Positions 38,356 through 47,515 of a DNA stretch of 64,000 bases are shown piece by piece. Origin of the DNA: Mycobacterium sp. 1554424.7 (lineage in GTDB: Bacteria > Actinomycetota > Actinomycetes > Mycobacteriales > Mycobacteriaceae); the NCBI RefSeq assembly GCF_001665295.1, contig NZ_LZSE01000117.1, positions 19,715 through 83,714 of the forward strand. Direction: 5' to 3'. The first letter of the stretch is position 1; every line of letters starts with the position of its first letter. The translations under genes and the position numbers were made by a program. The notes beneath the pieces are model-generated. The model was given only the letters and a program-made list of their open reading frames with translations. It had not been told where the DNA came from and made no database searches.

Positions 38356-38504
38356 CAAAGTCCTCACCGCCTTCACAGAACAGTCAGCCGCCGTTCAGCC
38401 TAACCCTGCCAGGCGGCGGGCCGCGCCGGACAGCCTACAGGCGAAGCGGCGTGTCAGAGTTAGGGTGACGGTCTCGAACTGGCCCACCGGCGAGCGGAGT
38501 GTGC

Positions 38505-38903
38505 ATGCCTGATGTCGATTGGAAAGCGCTGCGCGACAAGGCGACCCGGGCGGCGGCGGGGGCCTACGCGCCCTACTCGCGGTTCCCCGTGGGGGCGGCC
38601 GCGCAGGTCGACGACGGCCGGGTGATCACCGGGTGCAATGTGGAGAACATCTCATATGGCCTTGGTCTCTGCGCCGAGTGCGCGGTGGTGTGCGCCCTGC
38701 ATTCCACCGGGGGCGGCCGGCTGGTCGCGCTGGCGTGCGTGGACGCCCAGGGGGCCACCCTGATGCCGTGCGGGCGGTGCCGTCAGCTGCTGCTCGAGCA
38801 CGGCGGGCCCGACATGCTGATCGACCATCCGGTGCGGCCGCGTCCCCTGGGCGAGCTGCTGCCCGACGCCTTCAGCGCCGACCTGCCGCGGGAACGGCCT
38901 TGA
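38505..38903 (+). CDS. cdd: Cytidine deaminase
   Basis: Deaminates cytidine and deoxycytidine to uridine and deoxyuridine. The 132-residue protein is the small tetrameric type. The catalytic Zn site is formed by GLCAECAVVCAL (CAE) and MPCGRCRQLL (PCxxC). Substrate residues are in YSRFPVGAAAQ and GCNVENISYG. ATG 38505 has GGAG five bases upstream; GTG 38499 is an alternative. It is the first gene of a cdd-deoA-add run linked by overlapping stops and starts. Confidence 0.94.
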   Translation: MPDVDWKALRDKATRAAAGAYAPYSRFPVGAAAQVDDGRVITGCNVENISYGLGLCAECAVVCALHSTGGGRLVALACVDAQGATLMPCGRCRQLLLEHGGPDMLIDHPVRPRPLGELLPDAFSADLPRERP

Positions 38904-40198
38904 GCGACAGCGCATTTGACGCGGCGCTCGACGCGCCGACGGTGATCCGGACCAAGCGCGACGGTGGGCGGCTGTCCGACGCCGCCATCGACTGGGTCGT
39001 CGACGCGTACACCGACGGACGCGTCGCCGACGAGCAGATGTCGGCGCTGCTGATGGCGATCGTGTGGCGCGGCATGGACCGCGCCGAGATCGCCCGGTGG
39101 ACGGCCGCGATGCTGGCCTCGGGCGAGCGGCTGAATTTCGCCGACCTGGGCGTGCCGACCATCGACAAGCACTCCACCGGTGGCGTCGGGGACAAGATCA
39201 CCCTGCCGTTGGTGCCCGTCGTCGCCGCCTGCGGCGCCGCCGTCCCCCAGGCGTCGGGCCGCGGGCTCGGCCATACCGGCGGCACCCTGGACAAGCTGGA
39301 ATCCATCGCCGGGTTCAGCGCCGAGCTGTCGAACCGGCGGGTGCGCGATCAGCTGCGCGACGTCGGCGCCGCCATCTTCGCGGCCGGCGAGCTGGCCCCG
39401 GCCGACGCCAAGCTGTACGCGCTGCGCGACGTCACCGCCACCGTCGAGTCGCTGCCGCTGATCGCCAGCTCGGTGATGAGCAAGAAGCTGGCCGAGGGCG
39501 CGGGCGCGCTGGTGCTCGACGTGAAGGTCGGTTCCGGGGCGCTGATGAGCTCGGAGGCGGCCAGCCGGGAGCTGGCGCACACCATGGTCGAGCTGGGTGC
39601 TGCGCACGGGGTGCCCACCCGCGCGCTGCTGACCGACATGAACCGCCCGCTGGGCTGCACCGTCGGCAACGCGCTCGAGGTCGCCGAGTCGTGCGAGGTG
39701 CTGGCCGGCGGCGGGCCGCCCGACGTGGTGGAGCTGACGCTGCGGCTGGCCGCCGAGATGCTCGACCTCGCCGGCATCGGCGAGGTCGATCCCGCCCGCA
39801 CGCTGCGCGACGGCACCGCGATGGACCGGTTTCGCCGGCTCGTCGCGGCCCAGGGCGGTGACTTGTCGGTACCGTTGCCAATCGGTTCGTGTTCCGAGAC
39901 CGTGACCGCAACCCGGGGCGGCACAATGGGCGATATCGACGCGATGGCGGTGGGGCTGGCAAGCTGGCGGCTCGGCGCGGGCAGGTCCCGTCCGGGCCAT
40001 CCGGTGCAGCTGGGTGCGGGAATCAGGATCCACCGCCGCCCCCGTGAGCCCGTCGCGGCCGGCGAGCCGCTGTTCACCCTCTACACCGACACCCCCGAAC
40101 GCTTCGACGCCGCGATGGCCGAGCTGGCCGGCGGCTACAGCGTCGACGACACGCCACCGGTTTCCCGACCGCTGATCATCGATCGGATCGCCCAGTGA
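38900..40198 (+). CDS. deoA: Thymidine phosphorylase
   Basis: Splits thymidine or deoxyuridine with phosphate into base and deoxyribose-1-phosphate. The 432-residue protein has the phosphate-binding [18 protein letters not shown] and the family signature [18 protein letters not shown], with [21 protein letters not shown]. The start is TTG 38900, overlapping the cdd stop as TTGA, and the first residues [21 protein letters not shown] align with the H37Rv protein (Rv3314c). The overlap implies translational coupling, and the rare TTG may lower its level. Confidence 0.93.
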   Translation: MSDSAFDAALDAPTVIRTKRDGGRLSDAAIDWVVDAYTDGRVADEQMSALLMAIVWRGMDRAEIARWTAAMLASGERLNFADLGVPTIDKHSTGGVGDKITLPLVPVVAACGAAVPQASGRGLGHTGGTLDKLESIAGFSAELSNRRVRDQLRDVGAAIFAAGELAPADAKLYALRDVTATVESLPLIASSVMSKKLAEGAGALVLDVKVGSGALMSSEAASRELAHTMVELGAAHGVPTRALLTDMNRPLGCTVGNALEVAESCEVLAGGGPPDVVELTLRLAAEMLDLAGIGEVDPARTLRDGTAMDRFRRLVAAQGGDLSVPLPIGSCSETVTATRGGTMGDIDAMAVGLASWRLGAGRSRPGHPVQLGAGIRIHRRPREPVAAGEPLFTLYTDTPERFDAAMAELAGGYSVDDTPPVSRPLIIDRIAQ

Positions 40199-41274
40199 TC
40201 GACCTGGACCAGATCAAGAAGGCGCCCAAGGCCCTGCTGCACGACCACCTCGACGGCGGGCTGCGGCCGTCGACCGTGATCGACATCGCCGGCCAGACCG
40301 GCTACGACGGGCTGCCCGCCACCGACGCCGACGAGCTGGCGAAGTGGTTTCGGACCCGGTCGCACAGCGGCTCGCTGGAGCGCTACCTGGAACCGTTCTC
40401 GCACACCGTGGCGGTGATGCAGACGCCCGATGCCCTCTACCGCGTCGCCTACGAGTGCGTGGAGGACCTGGCCGCGGATTCCGTGGTCTATGCCGAGGTG
40501 CGGTTCGCTCCCGAACTGCACATCAACCGCGGGCTGTCCTTCGACGAGATCGTCGACGCGGTGCTGGAGGGTTTCGCCGCCGGCGAGAAGGCCTGCGCGT
40601 CGGCGGGGCGCCCCATCACGGTGCGGTGCTTGGTCACCGCGATGCGCCACGCCGCGGTGTCGCGCGAGATCGCCGAGCTGGCGATCCGGTTCCGCGACAA
40701 GGGAGTGGTCGGGTTCGACATCGCCGGCGCGGAGGCGGGCAACCCGCCGACCCGGCACCTCGACGCCTTCGAATACATGCGAGATCACAACGCGCGCTTC
40801 ACGATTCACGCCGGTGAGGCGTTCGGGCTGCCGTCCATCCACGAGGCGATCGCGTTCTGCGGCGCCGACCGGCTCGGCCACGGGGTGCGCATCGTCGACG
40901 ACATCGAGGTCCTCGACGACGGCCGCGTCCGGCTGGGTCAGCAAGCATCCATCCTGCGGGACAAGCGAATTCCGCTGGAACTGTGCCCCAGCTCGAACGT
41001 GCAGACCGGGGCCGTCAAGAGCATCGCCGAGCACCCGTTCGACCTGCTGGCCCGCACCCGCTTCCGCGTGACCGTCAACACCGACAACCGGTTGATGAGC
41101 GACACCACGATGAGCCTCGAAATGTCGAGGCTCATCGAGGCTTTCGGTTATGGGTGGAGTGATCTGGAGCGGTTCACGATCAACGCCATGAAGTCGGCCT
41201 TCATCCCGTTCGACGAGCGGTTGGCGATCATCGACGAGGTGATCAAGCCGCGCTACGCGGTATTGATCGGCTAG
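40195..41274 (+). CDS. add: Adenosine deaminase
   Basis: Deaminates adenosine and deoxyadenosine to inosine forms. The 359-residue metallo-dependent hydrolase has the Zn ligands in [13 protein letters not shown], the catalytic Glu region in [14 protein letters not shown], the active-site His in [11 protein letters not shown] and the Zn Asp in [16 protein letters not shown] 40195 overlaps the deoA stop as GTGA. It completes the salvage operon with cdd and deoA; upp and deoD lie further right. Confidence 0.95.
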   Translation: MIDLDQIKKAPKALLHDHLDGGLRPSTVIDIAGQTGYDGLPATDADELAKWFRTRSHSGSLERYLEPFSHTVAVMQTPDALYRVAYECVEDLAADSVVYAEVRFAPELHINRGLSFDEIVDAVLEGFAAGEKACASAGRPITVRCLVTAMRHAAVSREIAELAIRFRDKGVVGFDIAGAEAGNPPTRHLDAFEYMRDHNARFTIHAGEAFGLPSIHEAIAFCGADRLGHGVRIVDDIEVLDDGRVRLGQQASILRDKRIPLELCPSSNVQTGAVKSIAEHPFDLLARTRFRVTVNTDNRLMSDTTMSLEMSRLIEAFGYGWSDLERFTINAMKSAFIPFDERLAIIDEVIKPRYAVLIG

Positions 41275-41280
41275 CCGCGG

Positions 41281-41565
41281 TCAGCGGGGCAGCCCGGTGT
41301 GGTGGCGGCGACCGGTCACGGCCTCCCAGATCGCGATGAGGACGACGGCGGCGCCGACGCCGACGAAGAACGGAATCCACGCGATCCCACCGTTGGCGTT
41401 GTGGTAGCCGAACTTCGCGGCCACAAACGAGCCGATCAGCCCGCCCAGGGCACCGAGCACGACCGTCATGATCATGCCGATGTTCTGCTTGCCCGGCATG
41501 ACCAGGCGCGCCACCAATCCGATGACCGCGCCCACGATGATCGCCAGGATGATTGATCCGACCAT
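41281..41565 (-). CDS. GlsB/YeaQ/YmgE family small membrane protein
   Basis: A 94-residue protein with three hydrophobic helices: [40 protein letters not shown] and [20 protein letters not shown]. The spacing and the [22 protein letters not shown] segment match the YeaQ/transglycosylase-associated family, which is stress-linked in other bacteria but of unknown biochemistry. ATG 41565 has AGGAG 8 bases upstream. It converges with add (7 bp apart) and is divergent from the DivIVA-motif gene. Confidence 0.87.
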   Translation of the reverse strand: MVGSIILAIIVGAVIGLVARLVMPGKQNIGMIMTVVLGALGGLIGSFVAAKFGYHNANGGIAWIPFFVGVGAAVVLIAIWEAVTGRRHHTGLPR

Positions 41566-41675
41566 TTTTGCAACTCCTATGTCTCTACGGCGCCCCTTGC
41601 GGGCACCGTCTTGGATTGCGGGTTCCCCGAACCAACCGGCTTGTAACACAATTCGATCCGGTACAAACTCTGCTC

Positions 41676-42362
41676 ATGGATCCTGAGCAGGTGCGCAACG
41701 TCGCCTTCGGTCGGCCACCCGTGGGTAAACGCGGCTACAACGAGGACGAGGTCGACGCGTTTCTCGACCAGCTGGAGGCGGCGTTGCGGGACCCGGCCCG
41801 GGGGGCGCCCACGCCCGAGCAGCAGATCCGCAACGTCACCTTCTCCAAGCCGCCCATCGGGAAGCGCGGTTACAACCGGGACGAGGTCGACGCGTTCCTC
41901 GACCGTGTGGCGCGGCAAGTCCGGGGTCCGGGCGGGGCGCCACCCGAGCCCGCGCCGGGCGATGAGCCGGCGACCAGATACACCATGAAGATCCGGCCGA
42001 ACCTGTTCCTGTTCTGGACGCCGCGGTGGCACGACTGGCGCTCGGACGACACGTCCGGCGGGTCCGGCGACGGCGTGCTCGACTTCGTCGTGGAAATCCT
42101 CTTCGGCCTGTTGTGGAACTGGTTCCTCTGGATCGTCTGGGCCGCGATCGCGTGGTTGCTGGAGGGATGCGTCGCGGTCGCGCTTTCCCCGATCTCCCTG
42201 CTGACCAGCCTGCTCGGGGTGCGGCGCCACCAGCTTTTAGCCGTCCCGGACGACGGCACCGACACGTTGTTGCTGAGCCAGGGTTCCTGGTACGCCGTGC
42301 GGCGCGCCCGAGCCGAAGCGCGCGAGCAGATCGCCGCCCAAGACGGCGTGCTGACGCTGTAG
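41676..42362 (+). CDS. Membrane protein with two tandem DivIVA-type N-terminal motifs
   Basis: A 228-residue protein I cannot match to a named mycobacterial gene. Residues about 5-36 and 49-80 are two copies of one motif: [20 protein letters not shown] then [12 protein letters not shown], and [20 protein letters not shown] then [12 protein letters not shown]. This is the short N-terminal DivIVA/DivI1A segment that binds membranes in DivIVA/Wag31 proteins. No long coiled coil follows. A Pro/Glu linker leads to [10 protein letters not shown] and then one or two hydrophobic segments (about 122-165: [20 protein letters not shown] and onward). The C-terminus is a soluble domain containing [21 protein letters not shown] infer a role at curved membrane or the cell pole. 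Confidence 0.75.
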   Translation: MDPEQVRNVAFGRPPVGKRGYNEDEVDAFLDQLEAALRDPARGAPTPEQQIRNVTFSKPPIGKRGYNRDEVDAFLDRVARQVRGPGGAPPEPAPGDEPATRYTMKIRPNLFLFWTPRWHDWRSDDTSGGSGDGVLDFVVEILFGLLWNWFLWIVWAAIAWLLEGCVAVALSPISLLTSLLGVRRHQLLAVPDDGTDTLLLSQGSWYAVRRARAEAREQIAAQDGVLTL

Positions 42363-42475
42363 GGCCGCGGCGACAGCGGATCGACCGTGATGCCGATCGC
42401 GCGCGGTGGTGGCCCGGCGGGGAGGCCGAGCGGGGTCCGTGCAGGGTCCGCGTTCGCCGCATAGGGTGGCTGGAC

Positions 42476-43483
42476 ATGAAGCTGCCACTGCTGGGCCCCG
42501 TGTCGCTGACGGGCTTCCAGAACGCCTGGTTCTTCTTGTTTCTGCTGGTCGTGGCGCTTGTGATCGGGATCTACGTCGTGGTGCAGTTCGCCCGGCGGCG
42601 CCGGGTGCTGCGGTTCGCCAACATGGAGGTGCTCGAGCGCGTCGCGCCGCTGCGCTCCGGGCGGTGGCGGCACGTGCCGACGATCCTGCTCGCCGCGTCG
42701 CTGGTGCTGCTGACCACCGCGATGGCCGGCCCGACGTCGGACATCCGGATCCCGCTCAACCGCGCGGTCGTCATGCTGGTGATCGACGTCTCGGAATCCA
42801 TGGCGGCCACCGACGTTCCCCCCAACCGGCTGGCGGCCGCGCAGGAGGCCGGCAAGAAATTCGCCGACGAGCTCACCCCGGCCATCAACCTGGGCCTGGT
42901 CGAATTCGCCGCCAACGCCTCGCTGTTGGTCTCCCCGACGACGAACCGCGCCGCGGTGAAGGCGGCGATCGATTCGCTGAAGCCGGCGCCGAAAACGGCG
43001 ACGGGCGAAGGCATTTTCACGGCGCTGCAGGCGATCGCCACGGTCGGCTCGGTGATGGGCGGGGGCGAGGGGCCGCCGCCGGCGCGGATCGTGCTGGAAT
43101 CCGACGGCGCCGAGAACGTGCCGCTGGACCCCAACGCCCCCCAGGGCGCGTTCACCGCCGCGCGGGCCGCCAAGGCCGAGGAGGTGCAGATCTCGACGAT
43201 CTCCTTCGGCACGCCCTACGGCACCGTCGAGTACCAGGGCGCCACCATCCCGGTGCCCGTCGACGACCAGACGCTGCAGGAGATCACCAAGATCACCGAC
43301 GGCCAGGCGTTCCACGCCGACAGCCTGGAATCGCTCGAGGGCGTCTATTCGACGCTGCAGCGCCAGATCGGCTACCAGACTGTCAAGGGCGACGCGAGCA
43401 TGGCCTGGATGCTGCTGGGGGCGGTGCTGCTGGCCGGTGCCGTCCTGGCCGGCCTGTTCCTGAACCGCCGGCTGCCCGCCTGA
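42476..43483 (+). CDS. VWA-domain membrane protein (Rv1481 family), copy 1
   Basis: A 335-residue protein of the aerotolerance/BatA-like group. Two N-terminal membrane helices (about residues 17-37 and 63-80) and one at the C-terminus (310-328) flank a von Willebrand A domain at about 90-290. The metal-ion site (MIDAS) is complete by eye: DVSESM (DxSxS), the Thr in TATGEG, and the Asp in ESDGAEN. The length equals Rv1481 of M. tuberculosis (335). In many genomes such genes sit with a MoxR ATPase and a DUF58 gene; neither is visible here. Its stop lies 4 bp from the end of a converging paralogue. Confidence 0.88.
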   Translation: MKLPLLGPVSLTGFQNAWFFLFLLVVALVIGIYVVVQFARRRRVLRFANMEVLERVAPLRSGRWRHVPTILLAASLVLLTTAMAGPTSDIRIPLNRAVVMLVIDVSESMAATDVPPNRLAAAQEAGKKFADELTPAINLGLVEFAANASLLVSPTTNRAAVKAAIDSLKPAPKTATGEGIFTALQAIATVGSVMGGGEGPPPARIVLESDGAENVPLDPNAPQGAFTAARAAKAEEVQISTISFGTPYGTVEYQGATIPVPVDDQTLQEITKITDGQAFHADSLESLEGVYSTLQRQIGYQTVKGDASMAWMLLGAVLLAGAVLAGLFLNRRLPA

Positions 43484-43487
43484 GCGA

Positions 43488-44471
43488 TCAGATCGGCAGG
43501 CGCCGGTTGATCAGCAGGGCCAGCGCCGTGGCGATCAGCGCGACGACGACGCCCAACCGCAGCCAGCCCGCGCTGCCGGGCCCGGGCACCGTGCGAAACC
43601 CGATGTCGTTCTCGATCGCGTTGTAGCTCTTGTTCAGCTCGGCGATGTTGCTGGCGGTGTAGGACTGCCCGCCGGACAGTTGGGCGATCTTGTGCATCTG
43701 GTCGGTCGACACGGGGACGGCGACGCGCTGCCCGTTCATCTCGATCTCGCCGCCCTTCGTGCCGAACGAGATCGTCGAGATCGGCACGCCCTGATCCTTG
43801 GCCAGGCGTGCCGCGGTGAAGGCGCCGTCGTGCGGGTCGCTGGGATCGGTCGGCTTGTTCTCGCCACCGTCGGACAGCAGCACGATGCGGGCCGGCGGCG
43901 GGGTGTCCCCGCCCGTGATGGCCGCGGCCCCGACGGCGTGCAGCGCGGTGAAGATGGCCTCGCCGGTCGCCGTCCCGTCGGCGAACTGGAGCTTCTTCAG
44001 CGCCTCGATGGTCGCCTCGTGTTGCGGGGTCGGGGGCACGAGCAGGTAGGGCGTCCCCGCGAACCCGACCAGCCCGAGGTTGATGCCCGGCGTCAGCTGG
44101 CCGGCGAACTGGCTGGCCGCCTGCTCGGCCGCCTTGAGCCGGTTGGGCTCGACGTCGGTCGCGCGCATCGAGTTCGACATGTCGATGACCAGCACCACGC
44201 AGGCGCGGTTGCGCGGGATGCGCATGTCGTGCGTCGGGGTGGCCAGGGCGACCGTCAACAGGAACAGCGACAGCAGTGAAACCGCGATCGGAACGTGTCG
44301 CCACCACGACTGGGGCACGTCGGCCTCGGTGAACCGGCGCAGCCGCTGCCGGCGTCGGGCCTGCACCACGACGTAGACGGCCAGCAGCGCCAGCGGGATC
44401 AGGCCGAACAGCAGCAGGCCCGGGCGCTGGAATCCGTACAGGGGCAGTGGGCCGATGCCGGGAAGCGACAC
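43488..44471 (-). CDS. VWA-domain membrane protein (Rv1481 family), copy 2
   Basis: A 327-residue paralogue of the gene at 42476-43483, on the opposite strand. It has the same layout: N-terminal helices (LLLFGLIPLALLAVYVVVQA and PIAVSLLSLFLLTVALA), a VWA domain with MIDAS motifs DMSNSM, TATGEA and LSDGGEN, and a C-terminal helix followed by LLINRRLPI, which closely matches the NRRLPA end of copy 1. Start GTG 44471 (VSLPGIGPLPLYGFQ) aligns with the Rv1481 start; a TTG at 44507 is in frame but extends beyond it. It is more like Rv1481 in parts of the VWA domain than copy 1 is (SDG, RATDVEPNRL). Confidence 0.87.
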   Translation of the reverse strand: MSLPGIGPLPLYGFQRPGLLLFGLIPLALLAVYVVVQARRRQRLRRFTEADVPQSWWRHVPIAVSLLSLFLLTVALATPTHDMRIPRNRACVVLVIDMSNSMRATDVEPNRLKAAEQAASQFAGQLTPGINLGLVGFAGTPYLLVPPTPQHEATIEALKKLQFADGTATGEAIFTALHAVGAAAITGGDTPPPARIVLLSDGGENKPTDPSDPHDGAFTAARLAKDQGVPISTISFGTKGGEIEMNGQRVAVPVSTDQMHKIAQLSGGQSYTASNIAELNKSYNAIENDIGFRTVPGPGSAGWLRLGVVVALIATALALLINRRLPI

Positions 44472-44537
44472 CTGCGCCAGTAAAGAGCAGTACGGGTGGC
44501 CCGTCAAACGCGGCGCACTGCGCGGCCTACTCGCGCC

Positions 44538-45854
44538 CTATTCGCGCCTGAGCCGCCCGTCGACGAATTGCTCCAACTTCTCCCACTCGCGCACGGCGGC
44601 GGCGTACGGGGGCGACGGCTTGGCGACCGACTCCGGCTCGAGCACGTGGCCCACCAGCTTGCCGAGCGGGCGCGCGGTGTCCAGCGCCTTGTCGACGGTG
44701 CTCTCCTCGGAGTAGTCGCCGATGTCGCGGAGCAGCTCGACGGCCAGGTCCAGCTGGTCGCGATCCACGGCGTCGGGACCGTCGGCGAAGTCATCGGCCA
44801 GCCCGCTCAGCACGTAGATGTTGTCGTCGGTGACCTCGACCGCCAGCGAGCCGTCCGTCGCGGCCGTGCGGATGTCGTCGTAGGTGCTCAGGTCGGCCAG
44901 GTCGTGGTCGTGCTCGTCGGCGAGGTAGCGCGCCAGCGCCCGCTCCGAGGTGAACACGCTGATCCGGCCGTTGCGGCCCAGGAAGATCGGGTTGTCGTCC
45001 AGGTAGCAGCGAAGGGTGTAGAACGTGCCGGAGCTGGTGATGATCCGGATCGGGTCGATGCCGACCTGGACCCAGAAGTCCTCGTCGCCGCCCAGCACGA
45101 CGGTGTCGCCGGGCGCGCGCAACTCCTCGGCCTCCACGGGCTCGTCCTCCTCGGGCTCGTCCTCCTCGGCTTCGGCGTCGGGCTCGTCGTCCTCCTCGGC
45201 CTCGTCCGTGTCCTCGACGCCCTCTTCGTCGGCATCTTCTTCCGAGGGCTCCTCGCGCTCCTCGGCCAGTTCCTCGGCGGCCTTGGCCGACACGTCCTCG
45301 TCGACCTCGGGGATGCTGATGATGTCCTCGATCGAGGCGAGCACGTCGTCCCAGCTGCGGCCGATGATCTCGGCGATCGCGTTCCAGCGCTTCTGGCCCG
45401 CCTTGCCGGTGAAGGTGTCGATCCCGCCGGCCACCGTGCCCAGGGTGGGGTTGCCGTTGAAGAACTTCGACACCGCCGGCAGCTCGCACACCGATCCGAT
45501 CGACGACACGATGGCGAGCGCCCCGGCCAGCGCGCTCACCGACTCCTCGGTCGGCTTCTCCGACACCAGTTCCTCGACGGTGACCAGATCGAACTGCCGG
45601 TCGTCGCCGGGCTCGAAGTCGTGCGCGTGCGCCGACGTCAGGTCCTGCCAGCCCGGGTGGTCCGTCAGGTCGTTGTCGGTGTTCGAGCGCACGAACGCGA
45701 CCAGGTCGGCGACGCACTCGAAGGCGTACAGGTCCTCGTCCTTGCCCAGGAACGCCTCCCACTCGTCGCCGGCGTCGCGCCAGCGGGGTGCCCACACCGT
45801 GTAGCGGTCACCGGCGGACAGGCTCAGGCGGATCGGCACGAGGTCAGCAGCCAT
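44538..45854 (-). CDS. Conserved hypothetical protein, Rv3311-like, with acidic central region
   Basis: A 438-residue cytosolic protein. The N-terminal domain (about 1-190) and C-terminal domain (about 240-438) both contain similar segments: YTVWAPRWRDAGDEWEAFLG then YAFECVADLVAFVRSNTDND, and FYTLRCYLDDNPIFLGRNGR then SVFTSERALARYLADEHDHD. This suggests an internal duplication. Between them lies a region of about 60 residues made almost only of Glu, Asp and Ala. ATG 45854 (MAADLVPIRLSLS) is chosen over an upstream in-frame GTG. The function is unknown. Its position near sapM and upp is conserved with H37Rv. Confidence 0.85.
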   Translation of the reverse strand: MAADLVPIRLSLSAGDRYTVWAPRWRDAGDEWEAFLGKDEDLYAFECVADLVAFVRSNTDNDLTDHPGWQDLTSAHAHDFEPGDDRQFDLVTVEELVSEKPTEESVSALAGALAIVSSIGSVCELPAVSKFFNGNPTLGTVAGGIDTFTGKAGQKRWNAIAEIIGRSWDDVLASIEDIISIPEVDEDVSAKAAEELAEEREEPSEEDADEEGVEDTDEAEEDDEPDAEAEEDEPEEDEPVEAEELRAPGDTVVLGGDEDFWVQVGIDPIRIITSSGTFYTLRCYLDDNPIFLGRNGRISVFTSERALARYLADEHDHDLADLSTYDDIRTAATDGSLAVEVTDDNIYVLSGLADDFADGPDAVDRDQLDLAVELLRDIGDYSEESTVDKALDTARPLGKLVGHVLEPESVAKPSPPYAAAVREWEKLEQFVDGRLRRE

Positions 45855-45889
45855 GCGGCACACAATAGCGACGGGCGGCGCAGTGGCGG

Positions 45890-46744
45890 CTATGCGGCCC
45901 AGATCGTCGCGATCGGGGCGGCGCCGGCGGCGTAACCGGTTTTGGGCAGCCCGTACATCTGCTCCAGCGTCGAAAGCACGCTGTAGTGGTTGATCTGTTC
46001 GGTGTAGTTGCCGGGCTGCACGTGCGCGCCGTAGATCACCGTCGGGATCTGGTTACGGGGGCCGCCGTCGTCCTCGTCCCACGTGACGATCAGCAGGCTG
46101 TTGTTGGCCACCGCCCAGTTGGCGTAGCCGGACAGCTCGCGGCTCAGCCACGCGTCGGCCTGCGCGATCGAGCCGTCGTGCATGTTGTCGTCGTTGTTGG
46201 GGATGACGAACGACACCGTCGGCAGGCCGGCGTAGTTGCCCATCGGGAAGGCCGAGAACGGCAGCGAGTAGGCGGGCGGCACGTTGCTGAAGTTGGTCCA
46301 CGGCACGTGCTTTCGCGCGTACTTGCCGGCGCTGCACACGGTCGAGCCCACCGCGGGCAGGCCCTCGGCGTAACCGGCGAAGGTGTAACCGGCGGCCAGC
46401 AATTCGGAGGCCAGGTTGGGGGTGGCGCCGCCGTCCACCGGGCACGAATCCTTGGTCACCCCAAGGGTGCTGCCGGCGAACAGCGCCAGGTAGTTGGGCT
46501 CGCTGGGATGCGCCTCGGCGAACGACTGCACCATGTTCGCGCCGCCCGCGGCCAGCGCGTTGATGAAGGGCGCCGACTTGTTGCCGATGATGGTGGTCGC
46601 GGCGCGGTTCTCCTCCACCACGATCACCACGTGCGAGGGCTGCGGCAGCGCGGCCGCCGCCAGGCCCACCCGCGGGGCCGACGGGATGAGCACCAGGCCC
46701 GCCAGCACCGCCGCGGTGACCAGGGTTTTGATCGTGCTGAGCAC
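45890..46744 (-). CDS. sapM: Secreted acid phosphatase SapM
   Basis: A 284-residue exported phosphatase of the phosphoesterase/phospholipase C-like superfamily. In M. tuberculosis SapM (Rv3310) removes phosphate from PI3P on phagosomes and blocks maturation. A signal peptide of about 33 residues ends in VGLAAAALP. The mature part begins HVVIVVEENRAATTIIGNKS and contains AHPSEPNYLALFAGST, KYARKHVPWTNFSNVP, TVSFVIPNNDDNMHDGSIAQ and LLIVTWDEDDGG; the Asp/Glu/His residues in these are the likely metal ligands. GTG 46744 starts it. The order Rv3311-sapM-upp is as in H37Rv. Confidence 0.92.
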   Translation of the reverse strand: MLSTIKTLVTAAVLAGLVLIPSAPRVGLAAAALPQPSHVVIVVEENRAATTIIGNKSAPFINALAAGGANMVQSFAEAHPSEPNYLALFAGSTLGVTKDSCPVDGGATPNLASELLAAGYTFAGYAEGLPAVGSTVCSAGKYARKHVPWTNFSNVPPAYSLPFSAFPMGNYAGLPTVSFVIPNNDDNMHDGSIAQADAWLSRELSGYANWAVANNSLLIVTWDEDDGGPRNQIPTVIYGAHVQPGNYTEQINHYSVLSTLEQMYGLPKTGYAAGAAPIATIWAA

Positions 46745-46821
46745 GCCGGGAGTATATGAGGGGATTCGCCCGCCCGATGGCGACGGGACGAGCGTGTCGG
46801 CGTTGCTAGTCGCAATCGTTA

Positions 46822-46827
46822 TATAGG
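46822..46827 (+). promoter_or_regulatory. Candidate -10 element for upp
   Basis: TATAGG within TTATATAGGGT lies 10 bp before the upp GTG at 46838. The usual spacing would put transcription start 1-4 bases before the codon, giving an almost leaderless mRNA, which is common in mycobacteria. No Shine-Dalgarno is visible. Confidence 0.4.
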
Positions 46828-46837
46828 GTCGAATCCC

Positions 46838-47461
46838 GTGGACGTGCGCGTCATTGATCACCCGCTGGCGCTGGCCCGGCTGACCGCGCTGCGCGACGAA
46901 CGCACCGACAACGCCCACTTCCGGGCCGGGTTGCGGGAACTGACCGCGATGCTGGTCTACGAGGCCACGCGCGACGCCGCGCGCGAGAGTTTTCCAATCC
47001 GCACGCCGCTGGCCGAGACGCTCGGGGTGCGGCTGGCCAACCCGCCCCTGCTGGTGCCGGTGCTGCGCGCGGGCCTGGGCATGCTCGAGCGGGCCCTGGA
47101 GCTGTTGCCGGAGGCACGGGTGGGCTTCGTCGGCATGGCCCGCGACGAGGAAACCGCCAGGGCGACTGGGTATCTCGAGTCGCTGCCCGACGACCTGGCC
47201 GGCACGCCCGTGCTGGTGCTGGATCCGATGCTGGCGACCGGCGGGTCGATGACCCACACGGTCGGCATGCTGCACCGCCGCGGCGCGTCGGACATCACCG
47301 CGTTGTGCGCGGTGGCCGCGCCGGAAGGCATTGCGGCGCTTGAGAGGGCGGCGCCCGACGCGCGGCTCTTCACGGTGGCCGTCGACGACCGGCTCAATGA
47401 GATCGCCTACATCGTCCCGGGTCTCGGCGACGCGGGCGACCGCCAATTCGGGCCGCGCTAG
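46838..47461 (+). CDS. upp: Uracil phosphoribosyltransferase
   Basis: Makes UMP from uracil and PRPP, the last step of uracil salvage. The 207-residue protein has the PRPP-binding motif [20 protein letters not shown], the active-site segment [14 protein letters not shown], and the uracil-binding C-terminus [19 protein letters not shown]. The length equals M. tuberculosis Upp (Rv3309c, 207). It is divergent from sapM. With cdd and deoA it can recycle pyrimidines from RNA and DNA. Confidence 0.96.
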   Translation: MDVRVIDHPLALARLTALRDERTDNAHFRAGLRELTAMLVYEATRDAARESFPIRTPLAETLGVRLANPPLLVPVLRAGLGMLERALELLPEARVGFVGMARDEETARATGYLESLPDDLAGTPVLVLDPMLATGGSMTHTVGMLHRRGASDITALCAVAAPEGIAALERAAPDARLFTVAVDDRLNEIAYIVPGLGDAGDRQFGPR

Positions 47462-47515
47462 CCCGGTGACGATGCGCGCCGCGTAGCGGCGGGCTGAGGA
47501 GTCGGGCCATCGGAC

